Below the pieces are notes generated by a model that ran no database searches, was not told the DNA's origin, and worked only from the letters and a program-made list of their open reading frames with translations. A program made the translations under genes and the position numbers. Below, piece by piece: positions 23,827-31,774 of a stretch of 64,000 bases of DNA. How positions within the stretch are numbered: the stretch's first letter is position 1; each line of letters begins with the position of its first letter. Source of the DNA: Salinivirgaceae bacterium (GTDB taxonomy: Bacteria; Bacteroidota; Bacteroidia; Bacteroidales; SZUA-534); NCBI GenBank assembly GCA_017527435.1, contig JAFXQB010000025.1, forward strand, positions 186,001 through 250,000, read 5' to 3'.

Positions 23827-26541
23827 ATGAGGAAATTTGCGACACTTTTTTTAGGCGTATTGTTTGCTGGGCAGGCATGGGCTCAACAACCAGAACCAGC
23901 GTATAATGAATGGTTTTACGACGGCATGATTGATTCAGAATTGAACCATGTCAATACCGTAGCCGGAACAAGTACCAATGCCATAGCTATTGAAATTCCC
24001 GAAGCGTATGCTGACAATGTATATGATTTATGGGACAGTCAATTTTGTATTTATCTTAAGGATAACGAAGGGCAAGTTGAAGGCAATGATTTTTCTATGT
24101 CGCTTGATGTGTATTGGGAGAGCGACGATGAAGCAGATAATGCTCAAATATATTTTATCTTCGGAAGAAGCTTCTATAATAGTGAAGGTGAGTGGATTGA
24201 TTATACATGGAACTCAACAGATAATACAGAATTGATTTCGCCCGATGATTTTTGGAGCTTACAGCAGAAAGCGGTTACTGTCGCAAAAAACGAATGGACA
24301 ACAGTTTCTTGGGGTGATGACATAACAATTGGTGATAAAGGTGAGAATCAAATAGGCATAAGAATTGATCTTGCCGCAACTCGCTTAGGCGCAGGTCAAT
24401 TTCGTAATAATACAGGAACATTCTATTTCCGCAACATCGAGATAAAACTTGGCGAAGACAATGTTCTCTCTTTCTTCGGATTAGAAGAAAACAACGGCAA
24501 CTACACACTATCTTATGAAACCAATGGCAGCGAGGCCACGGTTACAGGAATTGAATTATTAAAAGAAAATGTGTCAAACGTTACTATTCCGTCAACCGTA
24601 ACCATCGAAGGTGTTGAATACACTGTTACAGGCATAAGTGGTGACGCATTCGCAAATTGCAGATTACATTCGGCAACAATTCCTAATACAGTTACAACTA
24701 TTGGTGATGATGCCTTCGAAAATGTGTACGTAATTGTATATTCTGGCAATGCCACAGGTGAACCTTGGGGCGCGACAAAAATTGCAGGCTTTGTCGATGA
24801 AGACGGTTTTTTATATACTGATGCCGAAAAGACGAATCTTGTATCATACATCGGTGAAGAAACTAATATAACCATTCCAAATTCAGTAATTACTATTGGC
24901 GAAGGTGCGTTTAGTAGCAACACAAAGTTGACATCGGTAATTATACCAAACTCTGTCACAACAATTGGCGATTGGGCATTCTATAATTGCAGAAATCTGA
25001 CATCAATGACCATTCCAAACTCTGTGACAAGCATCGGCGATTATACGTTTGAGCATTGTGAAAATATGACATCGATAACCCTTCCGAATACGCTTACACG
25101 CATTAGCGAAGAAATGTTCCATAGTTGCTATAAGCTGGCTTCGATAACAATTCCCGAAACTGTCACAAGCATTGGATTTGATGCGTTTGTGGCTTGCAGG
25201 AGTCTGACCGAACTGAAAATCCCTAACGCGGTTACAGAAATTGGCCCCTACGCATTTTATTTATGTAATGGCCTGACCTACAACATATATGACAGCGCTT
25301 TGTATTTGGGCAACGACGTTAATCCTTATTTGTGTCTGATAGATGCTGAATCACAAGATGTAACTTCGTGTGAAGTACATCCCAACTGTAGATTCATTAA
25401 TCATAGGGCATTCTTTTTCCACGAGAAAATAACTACTGTATCCATTCCCGAATCAGTTACAAGGGTTGGAGGATGGGCGTTCCTTGGATGCAGGAATTTG
25501 GAGTTCAACGAATATGACAACGCATTGTATTTGGGCAATAGCGAGAACCCATATTTATGCCTGGTTCAAGCAAAATCGTCGGATATAACATCTTGCGAAA
25601 TAAATAGCAACTGCAAGATTATTTGCTCTATGGCCTTTGGAAGTGAGAATTTAAGCACGGTAACCATTCCTAATTCAGTAACAGTCATTGAGGACGGTGG
25701 TAATGGTGGTGGGTTTAATATCAACCAAGGAACTTTGTATTGCCAGGCGGATTCAATACCTGCAGGTTGGCAAAAATGGTGGAAAAATGATAATGATGAT
25801 GTATTGGCAAAATGGAGCTGCAAAGTGTTGAATATAGGTGTGAATAATGCGGAGTATGGTGTAGCGGCAGTCGCTGGCGATGTTATTGAGTTGAGTGATG
25901 GTTCGCGTTGGAGTCCGAGCGGTACCAATGTCACATTAACCGCAACGGCAAAAGACGGCTATCATTTTGTTAAATGGTCGGATAACAACAATAATGCGAC
26001 ACGCACATTAAACGTAACATCCGATTCAACCCTTACTGCATTTTTTGAAGCGCATACTATTGTTACCGATGCAGCAGTTGCTGCCACCGAAACACAATCA
26101 GGTCTTACTGAAGGCTCGCATTGCTCTGTATGTGGTGCAGTTATAGTCGCACAAGAAGTTATTGCCGCATTAGGTGGTGGAAATGAAAACCAAGGGGGCA
26201 ACGAGAATCAAGGTGAAAATGAAAACCAAGGTGGCAATCAAGGCAACGAGAATCAAGGTGGAAATAATGAAGGTGGTGAAAACCAAGGTGGAGAGAACAC
26301 CAATCCGGGAACTGCTGTTGCTGAATCTGCCGCCAATGCATTAAACGTTTACACCCACGGCAACATCATTGTGGTTGAAAACGCCACCGCTGAAATCAGC
26401 GTTTATGATGCCATGGGACGATTGGTTGCTCGTAGAGACGTGGCGCGCCGCGTCTCTACTGCCGAAATTCGCATAAACACCGCAGGCATTTACATTGTGA
26501 AGATTGGCGAGGTGGCAAAACGGGTGATGATTAATGATTGA
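23827..26541 (+). CDS. BspA-like leucine-rich-repeat surface protein with T9SS sorting domain
   Basis: 904 residues. Signal peptide 1-19 (cut after AWA). About 20-220 is a beta-sandwich domain resembling carbohydrate-binding modules. About 230-640 is a solenoid of LRR_5 (BspA-type) repeats of the form TIPNSVTTIGDWAFYNC. Two inserted modules of the form YDNALYLGNSENPYLCL...DITSCEI interrupt it. About 667-742 resembles an InlB B-repeat (GYHFVKWSDNNNNATRTLNV); 745-778 matches the TEGSHCSVCGAVIVAQEVI motif of some BspA proteins; 782-828 is a Gly/Asn/Gln/Glu linker; 836-904 is a type A T9SS sorting domain (YDAMGRLV...NTAGIYIVKIG). It is predicted to be secreted through T9SS and attached to the surface, perhaps for adhesion. 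The linker and a palindrome inside the sorting domain are noted separately. Confidence 0.92.
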   Translation: MRKFATLFLGVLFAGQAWAQQPEPAYNEWFYDGMIDSELNHVNTVAGTSTNAIAIEIPEAYADNVYDLWDSQFCIYLKDNEGQVEGNDFSMSLDVYWESDDEADNAQIYFIFGRSFYNSEGEWIDYTWNSTDNTELISPDDFWSLQQKAVTVAKNEWTTVSWGDDITIGDKGENQIGIRIDLAATRLGAGQFRNNTGTFYFRNIEIKLGEDNVLSFFGLEENNGNYTLSYETNGSEATVTGIELLKENVSNVTIPSTVTIEGVEYTVTGISGDAFANCRLHSATIPNTVTTIGDDAFENVYVIVYSGNATGEPWGATKIAGFVDEDGFLYTDAEKTNLVSYIGEETNITIPNSVITIGEGAFSSNTKLTSVIIPNSVTTIGDWAFYNCRNLTSMTIPNSVTSIGDYTFEHCENMTSITLPNTLTRISEEMFHSCYKLASITIPETVTSIGFDAFVACRSLTELKIPNAVTEIGPYAFYLCNGLTYNIYDSALYLGNDVNPYLCLIDAESQDVTSCEVHPNCRFINHRAFFFHEKITTVSIPESVTRVGGWAFLGCRNLEFNEYDNALYLGNSENPYLCLVQAKSSDITSCEINSNCKIICSMAFGSENLSTVTIPNSVTVIEDGGNGGGFNINQGTLYCQADSIPAGWQKWWKNDNDDVLAKWSCKVLNIGVNNAEYGVAAVAGDVIELSDGSRWSPSGTNVTLTATAKDGYHFVKWSDNNNNATRTLNVTSDSTLTAFFEAHTIVTDAAVAATETQSGLTEGSHCSVCGAVIVAQEVIAALGGGNENQGGNENQGENENQGGNQGNENQGGNNEGGENQGGENTNPGTAVAESAANALNVYTHGNIIVVENATAEISVYDAMGRLVARRDVARRVSTAEIRINTAGIYIVKIGEVAKRVMIND
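26173..26305 (+). repeat. Short coding repeat for the GNENQGG linker
   Basis: Tandem GAAAACCAAGGTGGC-type units encode GGNENQGGNENQGENENQ-like low-complexity sequence. Length is likely to vary between strains by slippage. Confidence 0.85.
26432..26459. repeat. REP-like palindrome inside the sorting-domain coding sequence (LRR 1)
   Basis: GTAGAGACGTGGCG pairs with CGCCGCGTCTCTAC as a 28-bp inverted repeat with one G-T type mismatch. It is in frame and encodes RRDVARRVST between YDAMGRLVA and AEIRINTAG. Related palindromes lie at 29089-29116, 26554-26573 and 59245-59267. Confidence 0.85.
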
Positions 26542-26553
26542 TTGAATATTTAG

Positions 26554-26573
26554 AGACGATTCGCGCATCGTCT
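26554..26573 (+). repeat. Small palindrome after the first LRR gene
   Basis: AGACGAT (26554-26560) pairs with ATCGTCT (26567-26573). The left end TAGAGACG matches the flank of the palindrome inside the gene, so it looks like the same family in its intergenic form. It lies between the two LRR genes and may also act as a weak terminator. Confidence 0.6.
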
Positions 26574-26618
26574 TTGCAGAAACAAAACGATAATATTTTA
26601 ATAAACAATATAATTCTT

Positions 26619-29195
26619 ATGCAACGCATTTTTACCATCATGTTCGCTGCGATGCTCGCGGGGCAGGTTATGGCGCAGACAACTTTTAATGTTGACGGAC
26701 TGAAGTACACTATTACCGATGAAAAAAAACATGAAGTTTCGGTTGGTAAAAGTTCTTACAACAGCCCTTCGGGCGATTTGGAAATACCTTCGTATGTTAG
26801 AAAACCAGGTGGAGTAACTTATACGGTTACAAGTATTGACAACTGCGCGTTTTATAGTTGCAGCCGTCTTACCTCTGTAACCATTCCGAATTCAATAACA
26901 AGCATTGGCGAATCTGCGTTCAATCATTGTAGCGGTTTGACGGAGATAATCATTCCGAATTCGGTAACAAGCATTGAATATAGTACATTTGCGTATTGCC
27001 GCGGCCTTACTTCGGTAACTATTCCGAATTCGGTAACAAGCATCGGCAAGTATGCGTTCGACTATTGTGACAGCCTGACAGAAGTGACCATCCCCAATTC
27101 TGTTACGAGCATCGGTGAAAAAGCGTTCTCTGGTTGCAGCAGCTTGACATCAGTCTCCATCCCTAATTCGGTTACAAGCATTGGTGATGGTGCGTTTTAC
27201 GATTGCAGCGGCCTGACAGAGGTAACCATCCCGAATTCGGTAACAAGTATCGGTAATCATGCGTTTTACTGTTGCAGAGGTCTGACAGAGGTAACCATTC
27301 CGAATTCGATAACGAGCATTGAATATAGTACATTTGAGTATTGCAGCGGCCTGACTTTGGTTACCATTCCTAATTCGGTTACAAGCATTGGCAAAAGTGC
27401 ATTCAGTGGTTGTATTGGTTTGACTTCAATTACCATTCCGAATTCGGTAACAAGCATTGGTGATGGTGCGTTTTACGATTGCAGCGGCCTGACAGAGGTA
27501 ACCATCCCGAATTCGGTAACAAGTATCGGTAATCATGCGTTTTACTGTTGCAGAGGCCTGACAGAGGTAACCATTCCGAATTCGGTTACAAGCATCGGTA
27601 ACAATGCGTTTTACGATTGTGGCGGCCTGACAGAGTTAACCATCCCCAATTCGTTAACAAGCATTGGCAACGGCGCATTCAGGAATTGCCACTGCCTTAA
27701 TGAAATAAATGTGAATAGCAATAACGCGAACTACACATCAGAAAACGGTGTTTTATTCAACAAGGATAAAACAACAATTGTTTGTTGTCCTGCAGGAAAA
27801 TTGGATACAACATACACAATTCCATATTCGGTTACAAGTATTGACAATTATGCGTTTTATGGTTGCAGCGGCCTGATAGAGGTAACCATTCCGAATTCGG
27901 TAACAAGCATTGGTGATTGGGCGTTTTACGGTTGCAGTGGCCTTTCCTCAATAACCATTCCGAATTCGGTAACAATCATTGGTAACGATGCGTTCAGTCA
28001 TTGTAGCAGTTTGCAATATAATGAGTATGACAGTGCTTATTATTTTGGAAATGATGAAAATCCGTATTTGTGCCTTATAAAGGCTAAATCAACCGACATA
28101 ACATCATGCGAGATAAACAACAACTGCAAGACTATATATTATGATGCGTTCGATGGTTGTCGCGGTCTGACTTCAATAACCATCCCAAACTCGATAACAA
28201 GTATCGGCGACTATGCGTTCTATGTATGCAAAAAATTGACATCGGTCACCATTCCAAATTCTGTTACAAGCATTGGCAACAATGCTTTCTTCGGATGCAG
28301 CGGTCTAACATCAATCACCATCGGCAATTCTGTTACAAGCATTGAAGATAATACGTTTGGAAATTGCAACAGCCTTACCTCGGTGACCATCCCAAATTCG
28401 GTAACAAGCATTAGCGAATCGGCGTTCCAAGGTTGCAGTGGCCTTACCTCAATAACCATTCCGAATTCGGTAACAAGCATTGGCAACCGTGCGTTCAGTG
28501 ATTGCGGAAGTTTACAATATAAAGAGTATGATAATGCATATTATTTAGGAAATAGTGAGAATCCGTATTTGTGCCTTATAAAGGCTAAATCATCCGACAT
28601 AACGTCATGCGAGATAAACAATAACTGCAAGATTATATATTATGGTGCGTTCTCTGGTTGCTACAGCCTTAAATCGGTAATTATTTCCAATTCAGTTGAA
28701 AGCATCGGCAGTTATGCGTTCAATGATTGTATTGACCTTATCTCGGTAATCATTCCTAATTCAGTTGAAAGAATCGCCAGTTATGCATTCGATGAATGCA
28801 TTGACCTTGTTTCGGTAACCATTCCCAATTCAGTTAAAAGCATCGGAGGCTATGCATTCAATGAATGTTTCGACTTGACAATTACTTGTGAGGCTGAGTC
28901 TCAGCCTTCTGGTTGGGATAAAGATTGGAACTATCACAACCGGCCTGTAGTTTGGGGATATACACCTACGCCCATCACAGTAAAAGCCGTTAGCACCATA
29001 AATATTTACACCCACGGCAACACAATAACTGTTGAAAACGCTACCGCTGAAATCATTGTTTATGATGCGATGGGACGATTGGTTGCTCGTAGAGACGCGG
29101 CGCGCCATGCCTCTACTGCCGAAATTCGCATCAATACCGCGGGCATTTACATTGTAAAGGTTGGCAACGTGGCACATCGGGTGATGGTGAACTGA
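26619..29195 (+). CDS. BspA-like protein of about 23 LRR_5 repeats with T9SS sorting domain
   Basis: 858 residues from the ATG at 26619 (MQRIFTIMFAAMLAGQVMAQ), which gives a clean signal peptide; the frame is open upstream to 26538 but that leader is unlikely. Nearly the whole mature protein is a solenoid of about 23 repeats of 23 residues with consensus LTSVTIPNSVTSIGNxAFxxCSG. Two modules of the form EYDNAYYLGNSENPYLCL...SSDITSCEINNNCK and one NVNSNNANYTSENGVLFNKD module interrupt it. Residues about 790-858 form a type A sorting domain nearly identical to that of the preceding gene. The pair is tandem, 77 bp apart, and arose by duplication. Predicted surface-exposed adhesin-like protein. 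Confidence 0.92.
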   Translation: MQRIFTIMFAAMLAGQVMAQTTFNVDGLKYTITDEKKHEVSVGKSSYNSPSGDLEIPSYVRKPGGVTYTVTSIDNCAFYSCSRLTSVTIPNSITSIGESAFNHCSGLTEIIIPNSVTSIEYSTFAYCRGLTSVTIPNSVTSIGKYAFDYCDSLTEVTIPNSVTSIGEKAFSGCSSLTSVSIPNSVTSIGDGAFYDCSGLTEVTIPNSVTSIGNHAFYCCRGLTEVTIPNSITSIEYSTFEYCSGLTLVTIPNSVTSIGKSAFSGCIGLTSITIPNSVTSIGDGAFYDCSGLTEVTIPNSVTSIGNHAFYCCRGLTEVTIPNSVTSIGNNAFYDCGGLTELTIPNSLTSIGNGAFRNCHCLNEINVNSNNANYTSENGVLFNKDKTTIVCCPAGKLDTTYTIPYSVTSIDNYAFYGCSGLIEVTIPNSVTSIGDWAFYGCSGLSSITIPNSVTIIGNDAFSHCSSLQYNEYDSAYYFGNDENPYLCLIKAKSTDITSCEINNNCKTIYYDAFDGCRGLTSITIPNSITSIGDYAFYVCKKLTSVTIPNSVTSIGNNAFFGCSGLTSITIGNSVTSIEDNTFGNCNSLTSVTIPNSVTSISESAFQGCSGLTSITIPNSVTSIGNRAFSDCGSLQYKEYDNAYYLGNSENPYLCLIKAKSSDITSCEINNNCKIIYYGAFSGCYSLKSVIISNSVESIGSYAFNDCIDLISVIIPNSVERIASYAFDECIDLVSVTIPNSVKSIGGYAFNECFDLTITCEAESQPSGWDKDWNYHNRPVVWGYTPTPITVKAVSTINIYTHGNTITVENATAEIIVYDAMGRLVARRDAARHASTAEIRINTAGIYIVKVGNVAHRVMVN
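27181..27308 (+). repeat. Recent 276-bp tandem duplication inside the LRR gene, left copy
   Basis: The 128 bases from 27181 equal those from 27457 except T27281 versus C27557. The offset is 276 bp, exactly four 69-bp LRR units. Confidence 0.9.
27457..27584 (+). repeat. Recent 276-bp tandem duplication inside the LRR gene, right copy
   Basis: Right-hand copy of the block starting at 27181, 127 of 128 bases identical. Other repeats of the gene differ much more, so this step is recent. Confidence 0.9.
29089..29116. repeat. REP-like palindrome inside the sorting-domain coding sequence (LRR 2)
   Basis: GTAGAGACGCGGCGCGCC followed by ATGCCTCTAC, a more decayed version of the element at 26432. In frame, encoding RRDAARHAST at the same place of the sorting domain. 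Confidence 0.8.
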
Positions 29196-29225
29196 TAATC
29201 GGGTAAAATATTGAATATCCGCATT

Positions 29226-29254
29226 GTAGGGCTGTCATATTGTGGCAGCCCTAC
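29226..29254 (+). repeat. Palindrome GTAGGGCTG / CAGCCCTAC after the second LRR gene
   Basis: GTAGGGCTG (29226-29234) pairs perfectly with CAGCCCTAC (29246-29254), loop 11 nt. No T-run follows, so it is either a weak terminator or an intergenic palindromic element. The rest of the gap to 29350 holds nothing recognised. Confidence 0.65.
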
Positions 29255-29350
29255 GTGTTTAAATACTTTATAACCCCAATCTTCTAAAAAATCCCCCAAC
29301 AAGTGTTACATTTGAAAAATTGGCGCGTCATTTATGGTGTAATTTGATAA

Positions 29351-29920
29351 GTGATTTTGGAATCGAACTACGTAGATATTAACAGTCGACTCATTGATGA
29401 GTGCCGGAACGGGAGCAGCAAGGCCCAGTTCGAGATATACAAACTGTATTACAAGGCGATGTACAACACCTGTCTGCGGTTTGTTCGCGACTCGATGGAG
29501 GCCGAAGATGTGATGCAGGAGGCTTTTCTTGCGGCGTTCCGGAACATCGACTCGTTCCGCGGCGAGGTGAGTTTCGGCGCGTGGCTGAAGCGCATTGTGG
29601 TGAACCGGTCGCTCGATGCGCTTCGGAAACGCAAACTCGATCTTGACCCGCTCGAAGAGGGACGCACTGTTATCGATTCCGAGCCCTACGACGACGGCGA
29701 GGTCGATTACAAGGTGGGGCAGGTGAAGTTGGCCATCGGCTCGCTGCCCGATAACTACAGAGTGCTGCTCACCCTGCACCTGATTGAGGGCTACGACCAC
29801 GACGAAATTGCCCAGATATTGGAAATGAGCAACGCCGCTGTGCGCACAGGCTACTCACGGGCCAGAAAAAAATTACAGGAACTTTTGGAAACGAAAAAAT
29901 TCGAGATATGGATGAGTTAA
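29351..29920 (+). CDS. ECF-type RNA polymerase sigma factor
   Basis: 189 residues. Region 2 is about 15-90 (YYKAMYNTCLRFVRDSMEAEDVMQEAFLAAFRNIDSFRGEVSFGAWLKRIVVNRSLDALRKR) and region 4 about 120-180 (LPDNYRVLLTLHLIEGYDHDEIAQILEMSNAAVRTGYSRARKKLQ). The start is taken as GTG at 29351; TTG at 29357 is an alternative. The last codons overlap the next gene by 13 bases, which suggests translational coupling with its likely anti-sigma factor. Target genes are not known from sequence; the sigma gene and the two next genes probably form an autoregulated operon. Confidence 0.93.
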   Translation: MILESNYVDINSRLIDECRNGSSKAQFEIYKLYYKAMYNTCLRFVRDSMEAEDVMQEAFLAAFRNIDSFRGEVSFGAWLKRIVVNRSLDALRKRKLDLDPLEEGRTVIDSEPYDDGEVDYKVGQVKLAIGSLPDNYRVLLTLHLIEGYDHDEIAQILEMSNAAVRTGYSRARKKLQELLETKKFEIWMS

Positions 29921-30522
29921 AGAAATTTATTGAACAGAACCGCAGCCAGTTCGACGATTGCGAACCAATGGACGGCCACTTCGACCGCTTTATGCAGAAA
30001 CTCGAGGCCGAGCAGCGCCACACCATTGGCCGCAGCCGCACCCAGATTCTGAAGATTGCCGCCGTGGCGGTGATTGCGATAGTGTTGGGCGCAACCGTGG
30101 TCAGCACGGGCATCCACCGCGGTGTCAGGCTGATAGAGGCCGAGATGGCCAACGCCGACCCCGATGCACCAATGAAACTCATTGAGCGCACCACCAACTA
30201 CGTGAAGGCAAAGGTTGAGCCCGAGTACAGCGAGACGCAGAACTACTACATCAACCTTGTCGACAACCGTCTCGACGAAATCCGCAAGACTGAAACCGTT
30301 GACGAGCAACAGAAAGCCGAACTGCTGAAAGAGATGTCGGAAATGGACGAACTGTTTGTCAATCTGCAAAAAGAGCTGAAGGCCAACCCCGACAATCCCG
30401 TGCTGATTGACGCGATGATAAATCACTATCAGACAAAAATCGAAGTGTTGAACCAAATAATTACTAATCTGAATAGTATCAAACAATTAAATACGAAACA
30501 AGATGAAAAAGTTGATTTATAG
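29908..30522 (+). CDS. Putative single-pass anti-sigma factor
   Basis: 204 residues with no close named family. Residues 1-45 are cytosolic and charged (MDELKKFIEQNRSQFDDCEPMDGHFDRFMQKLEAEQRH), the typical place of a sigma-binding domain; about 47-68 is one membrane segment (ILKIAAVAVIAIVLGATVVSTGI); about 70-204 is a helical extracytoplasmic part rich in Glu/Lys. It overlaps the sigma gene by 13 bases and the next gene by 20, so the three are a unit. The anti-sigma role is inferred from position and topology. Confidence 0.75.
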   Translation: MDELKKFIEQNRSQFDDCEPMDGHFDRFMQKLEAEQRHTIGRSRTQILKIAAVAVIAIVLGATVVSTGIHRGVRLIEAEMANADPDAPMKLIERTTNYVKAKVEPEYSETQNYYINLVDNRLDEIRKTETVDEQQKAELLKEMSEMDELFVNLQKELKANPDNPVLIDAMINHYQTKIEVLNQIITNLNSIKQLNTKQDEKVDL

Positions 30523-31561
30523 TTTGATGGCGGCGGCCGTTCTGCTGATGACGTTACCAGCCCAGGCCGCTCGAAAAGAGTTCAAAAAGACAATCCGCTA
30601 CGAGTTCAGCATCGACCAGAACACGCTGCTCGAGATTGTGAACCGCAACGGCAACATTGTGATTGAGAACACCGACGACGACCGCGTGACCATTGAGGCC
30701 GTTGTCACAGGACGCGGCGGCAGCGACGACGAGGCCGAACGCACCTGCCTGAAAATCACGCCATCGGCAGTGATGGCCGACAACAAGATTTCGGTGAGCG
30801 CCGAAGTGCCCAACTCGCTGAAATACGAAAACTTCGACTTGAGTTACACCATTGTGATGCCTGCCTACACCAACATCAACCTGTCGAACAAGTTCGGCAA
30901 TGTGATTATTGACCAACTGAACGGCCGCACAAGTGTCAAGGTTGGTTACGGAGATTTGAAAATCAAACAGTTGAATGACCTTACGGGCGGATTTCCAGTG
31001 ATTGATTTGGCCTATTCGCGCGAGTCGGAAATCGGCGAGATGAACATTGGCGGTGTCAATTTGAGTTACTCGGGCATCACCATCGACCGCGGTCAGGCGG
31101 TGGCCGTGTCGAGCAAATACTCGAAAGTCACCATCGGCACAGCCGTAACAGTGGCCATTGAGTCGGCCTACGACAACATCAGCATCGCCAACACCGACAA
31201 AATCGACGTCTCGACGCGCTACACAAAACTTCAGTTGGGCTACGTGGGCGTGATGGCCAACATCGGCATTGAGTATGGCAATGTGGCTATCAGTGGTGTT
31301 GGCCGCGATTTCGCAAACATCAGCATCAACGCCAAATACTCTGATTCCGATATTGATGTGAAGGACGCACGCAACTTCTCGTTCGACCTGAAAACCAAAT
31401 ACGGCAACATCAGCACGCCGAACCACAACCTTGTCTATCAAGAGCATGTGACGCGCGACAGCGACAAATCGTCGAAGGGCCGCATGGGTAACGCCAGCGA
31501 AGGCGGAACAATCAAGGTGTCAGCAAAATATGGCAACATAAAACTGCGCGACAACTACTAA
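30503..31561 (+). CDS. Exported DUF4097-like beta-helix protein
   Basis: 352 residues with a signal peptide cut after PAQA (residue 22). The mature protein is a run of short beta strands and asparagine/glycine turns (LLEIVNRNGNIVIENTDDDRVTIEAVV; NLSNKFGNVIIDQL; SVKVGYGDLKIKQL; VAVSSKYSKVTIG; INAKYSDSDIDV; SAKYGNIKLRDNY), as in DUF4097/putative adhesin proteins predicted to form a beta-helix. It is the third member of the sigma/anti-sigma unit and could be the envelope stress sensor or the main target of the regulon. A terminator follows. Confidence 0.8.
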   Translation: MKKLIYSLMAAAVLLMTLPAQAARKEFKKTIRYEFSIDQNTLLEIVNRNGNIVIENTDDDRVTIEAVVTGRGGSDDEAERTCLKITPSAVMADNKISVSAEVPNSLKYENFDLSYTIVMPAYTNINLSNKFGNVIIDQLNGRTSVKVGYGDLKIKQLNDLTGGFPVIDLAYSRESEIGEMNIGGVNLSYSGITIDRGQAVAVSSKYSKVTIGTAVTVAIESAYDNISIANTDKIDVSTRYTKLQLGYVGVMANIGIEYGNVAISGVGRDFANISINAKYSDSDIDVKDARNFSFDLKTKYGNISTPNHNLVYQEHVTRDSDKSSKGRMGNASEGGTIKVSAKYGNIKLRDNY

Positions 31562-31578
31562 CGCTGTTCCGTATCACC

Positions 31579-31636
31579 AAAAATGCGACTGCGAACGGGC
31601 TTCCGCCAAGGGGGCTCATTCGCATTTTTTGTTTTT
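31579..31636 (+). terminator. Terminator after the sigma/anti-sigma/DUF4097 unit
   Basis: AAAAATGCGA (31579-31588) pairs with TCGCATTTTT (31620-31629) around a 31-nt loop that can itself fold; ends in a T-run. The 150 bp up to 31775 otherwise hold only AT-rich sequence with a TACTTTTTG match at 31651-31659. Confidence 0.75.
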
Positions 31637-31774
31637 CGGGCATTCGTCGGGGTACTTTTTGCAAATTGCTGTCAATCTTAAAAATAACTTGTTATTAAAG
31701 TGTTAATTGCGGCAAAATTCAGTTTGGTGCCGTAAAATATTTAGTGATAATTTAGTTGCACAAAATTCTATGCA

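Noticed and set aside
26538-26618. Upstream extension of the second LRR gene
   Set aside because: Would put 27 polar residues before a clear signal peptide; ATG at 26619 is the better start.
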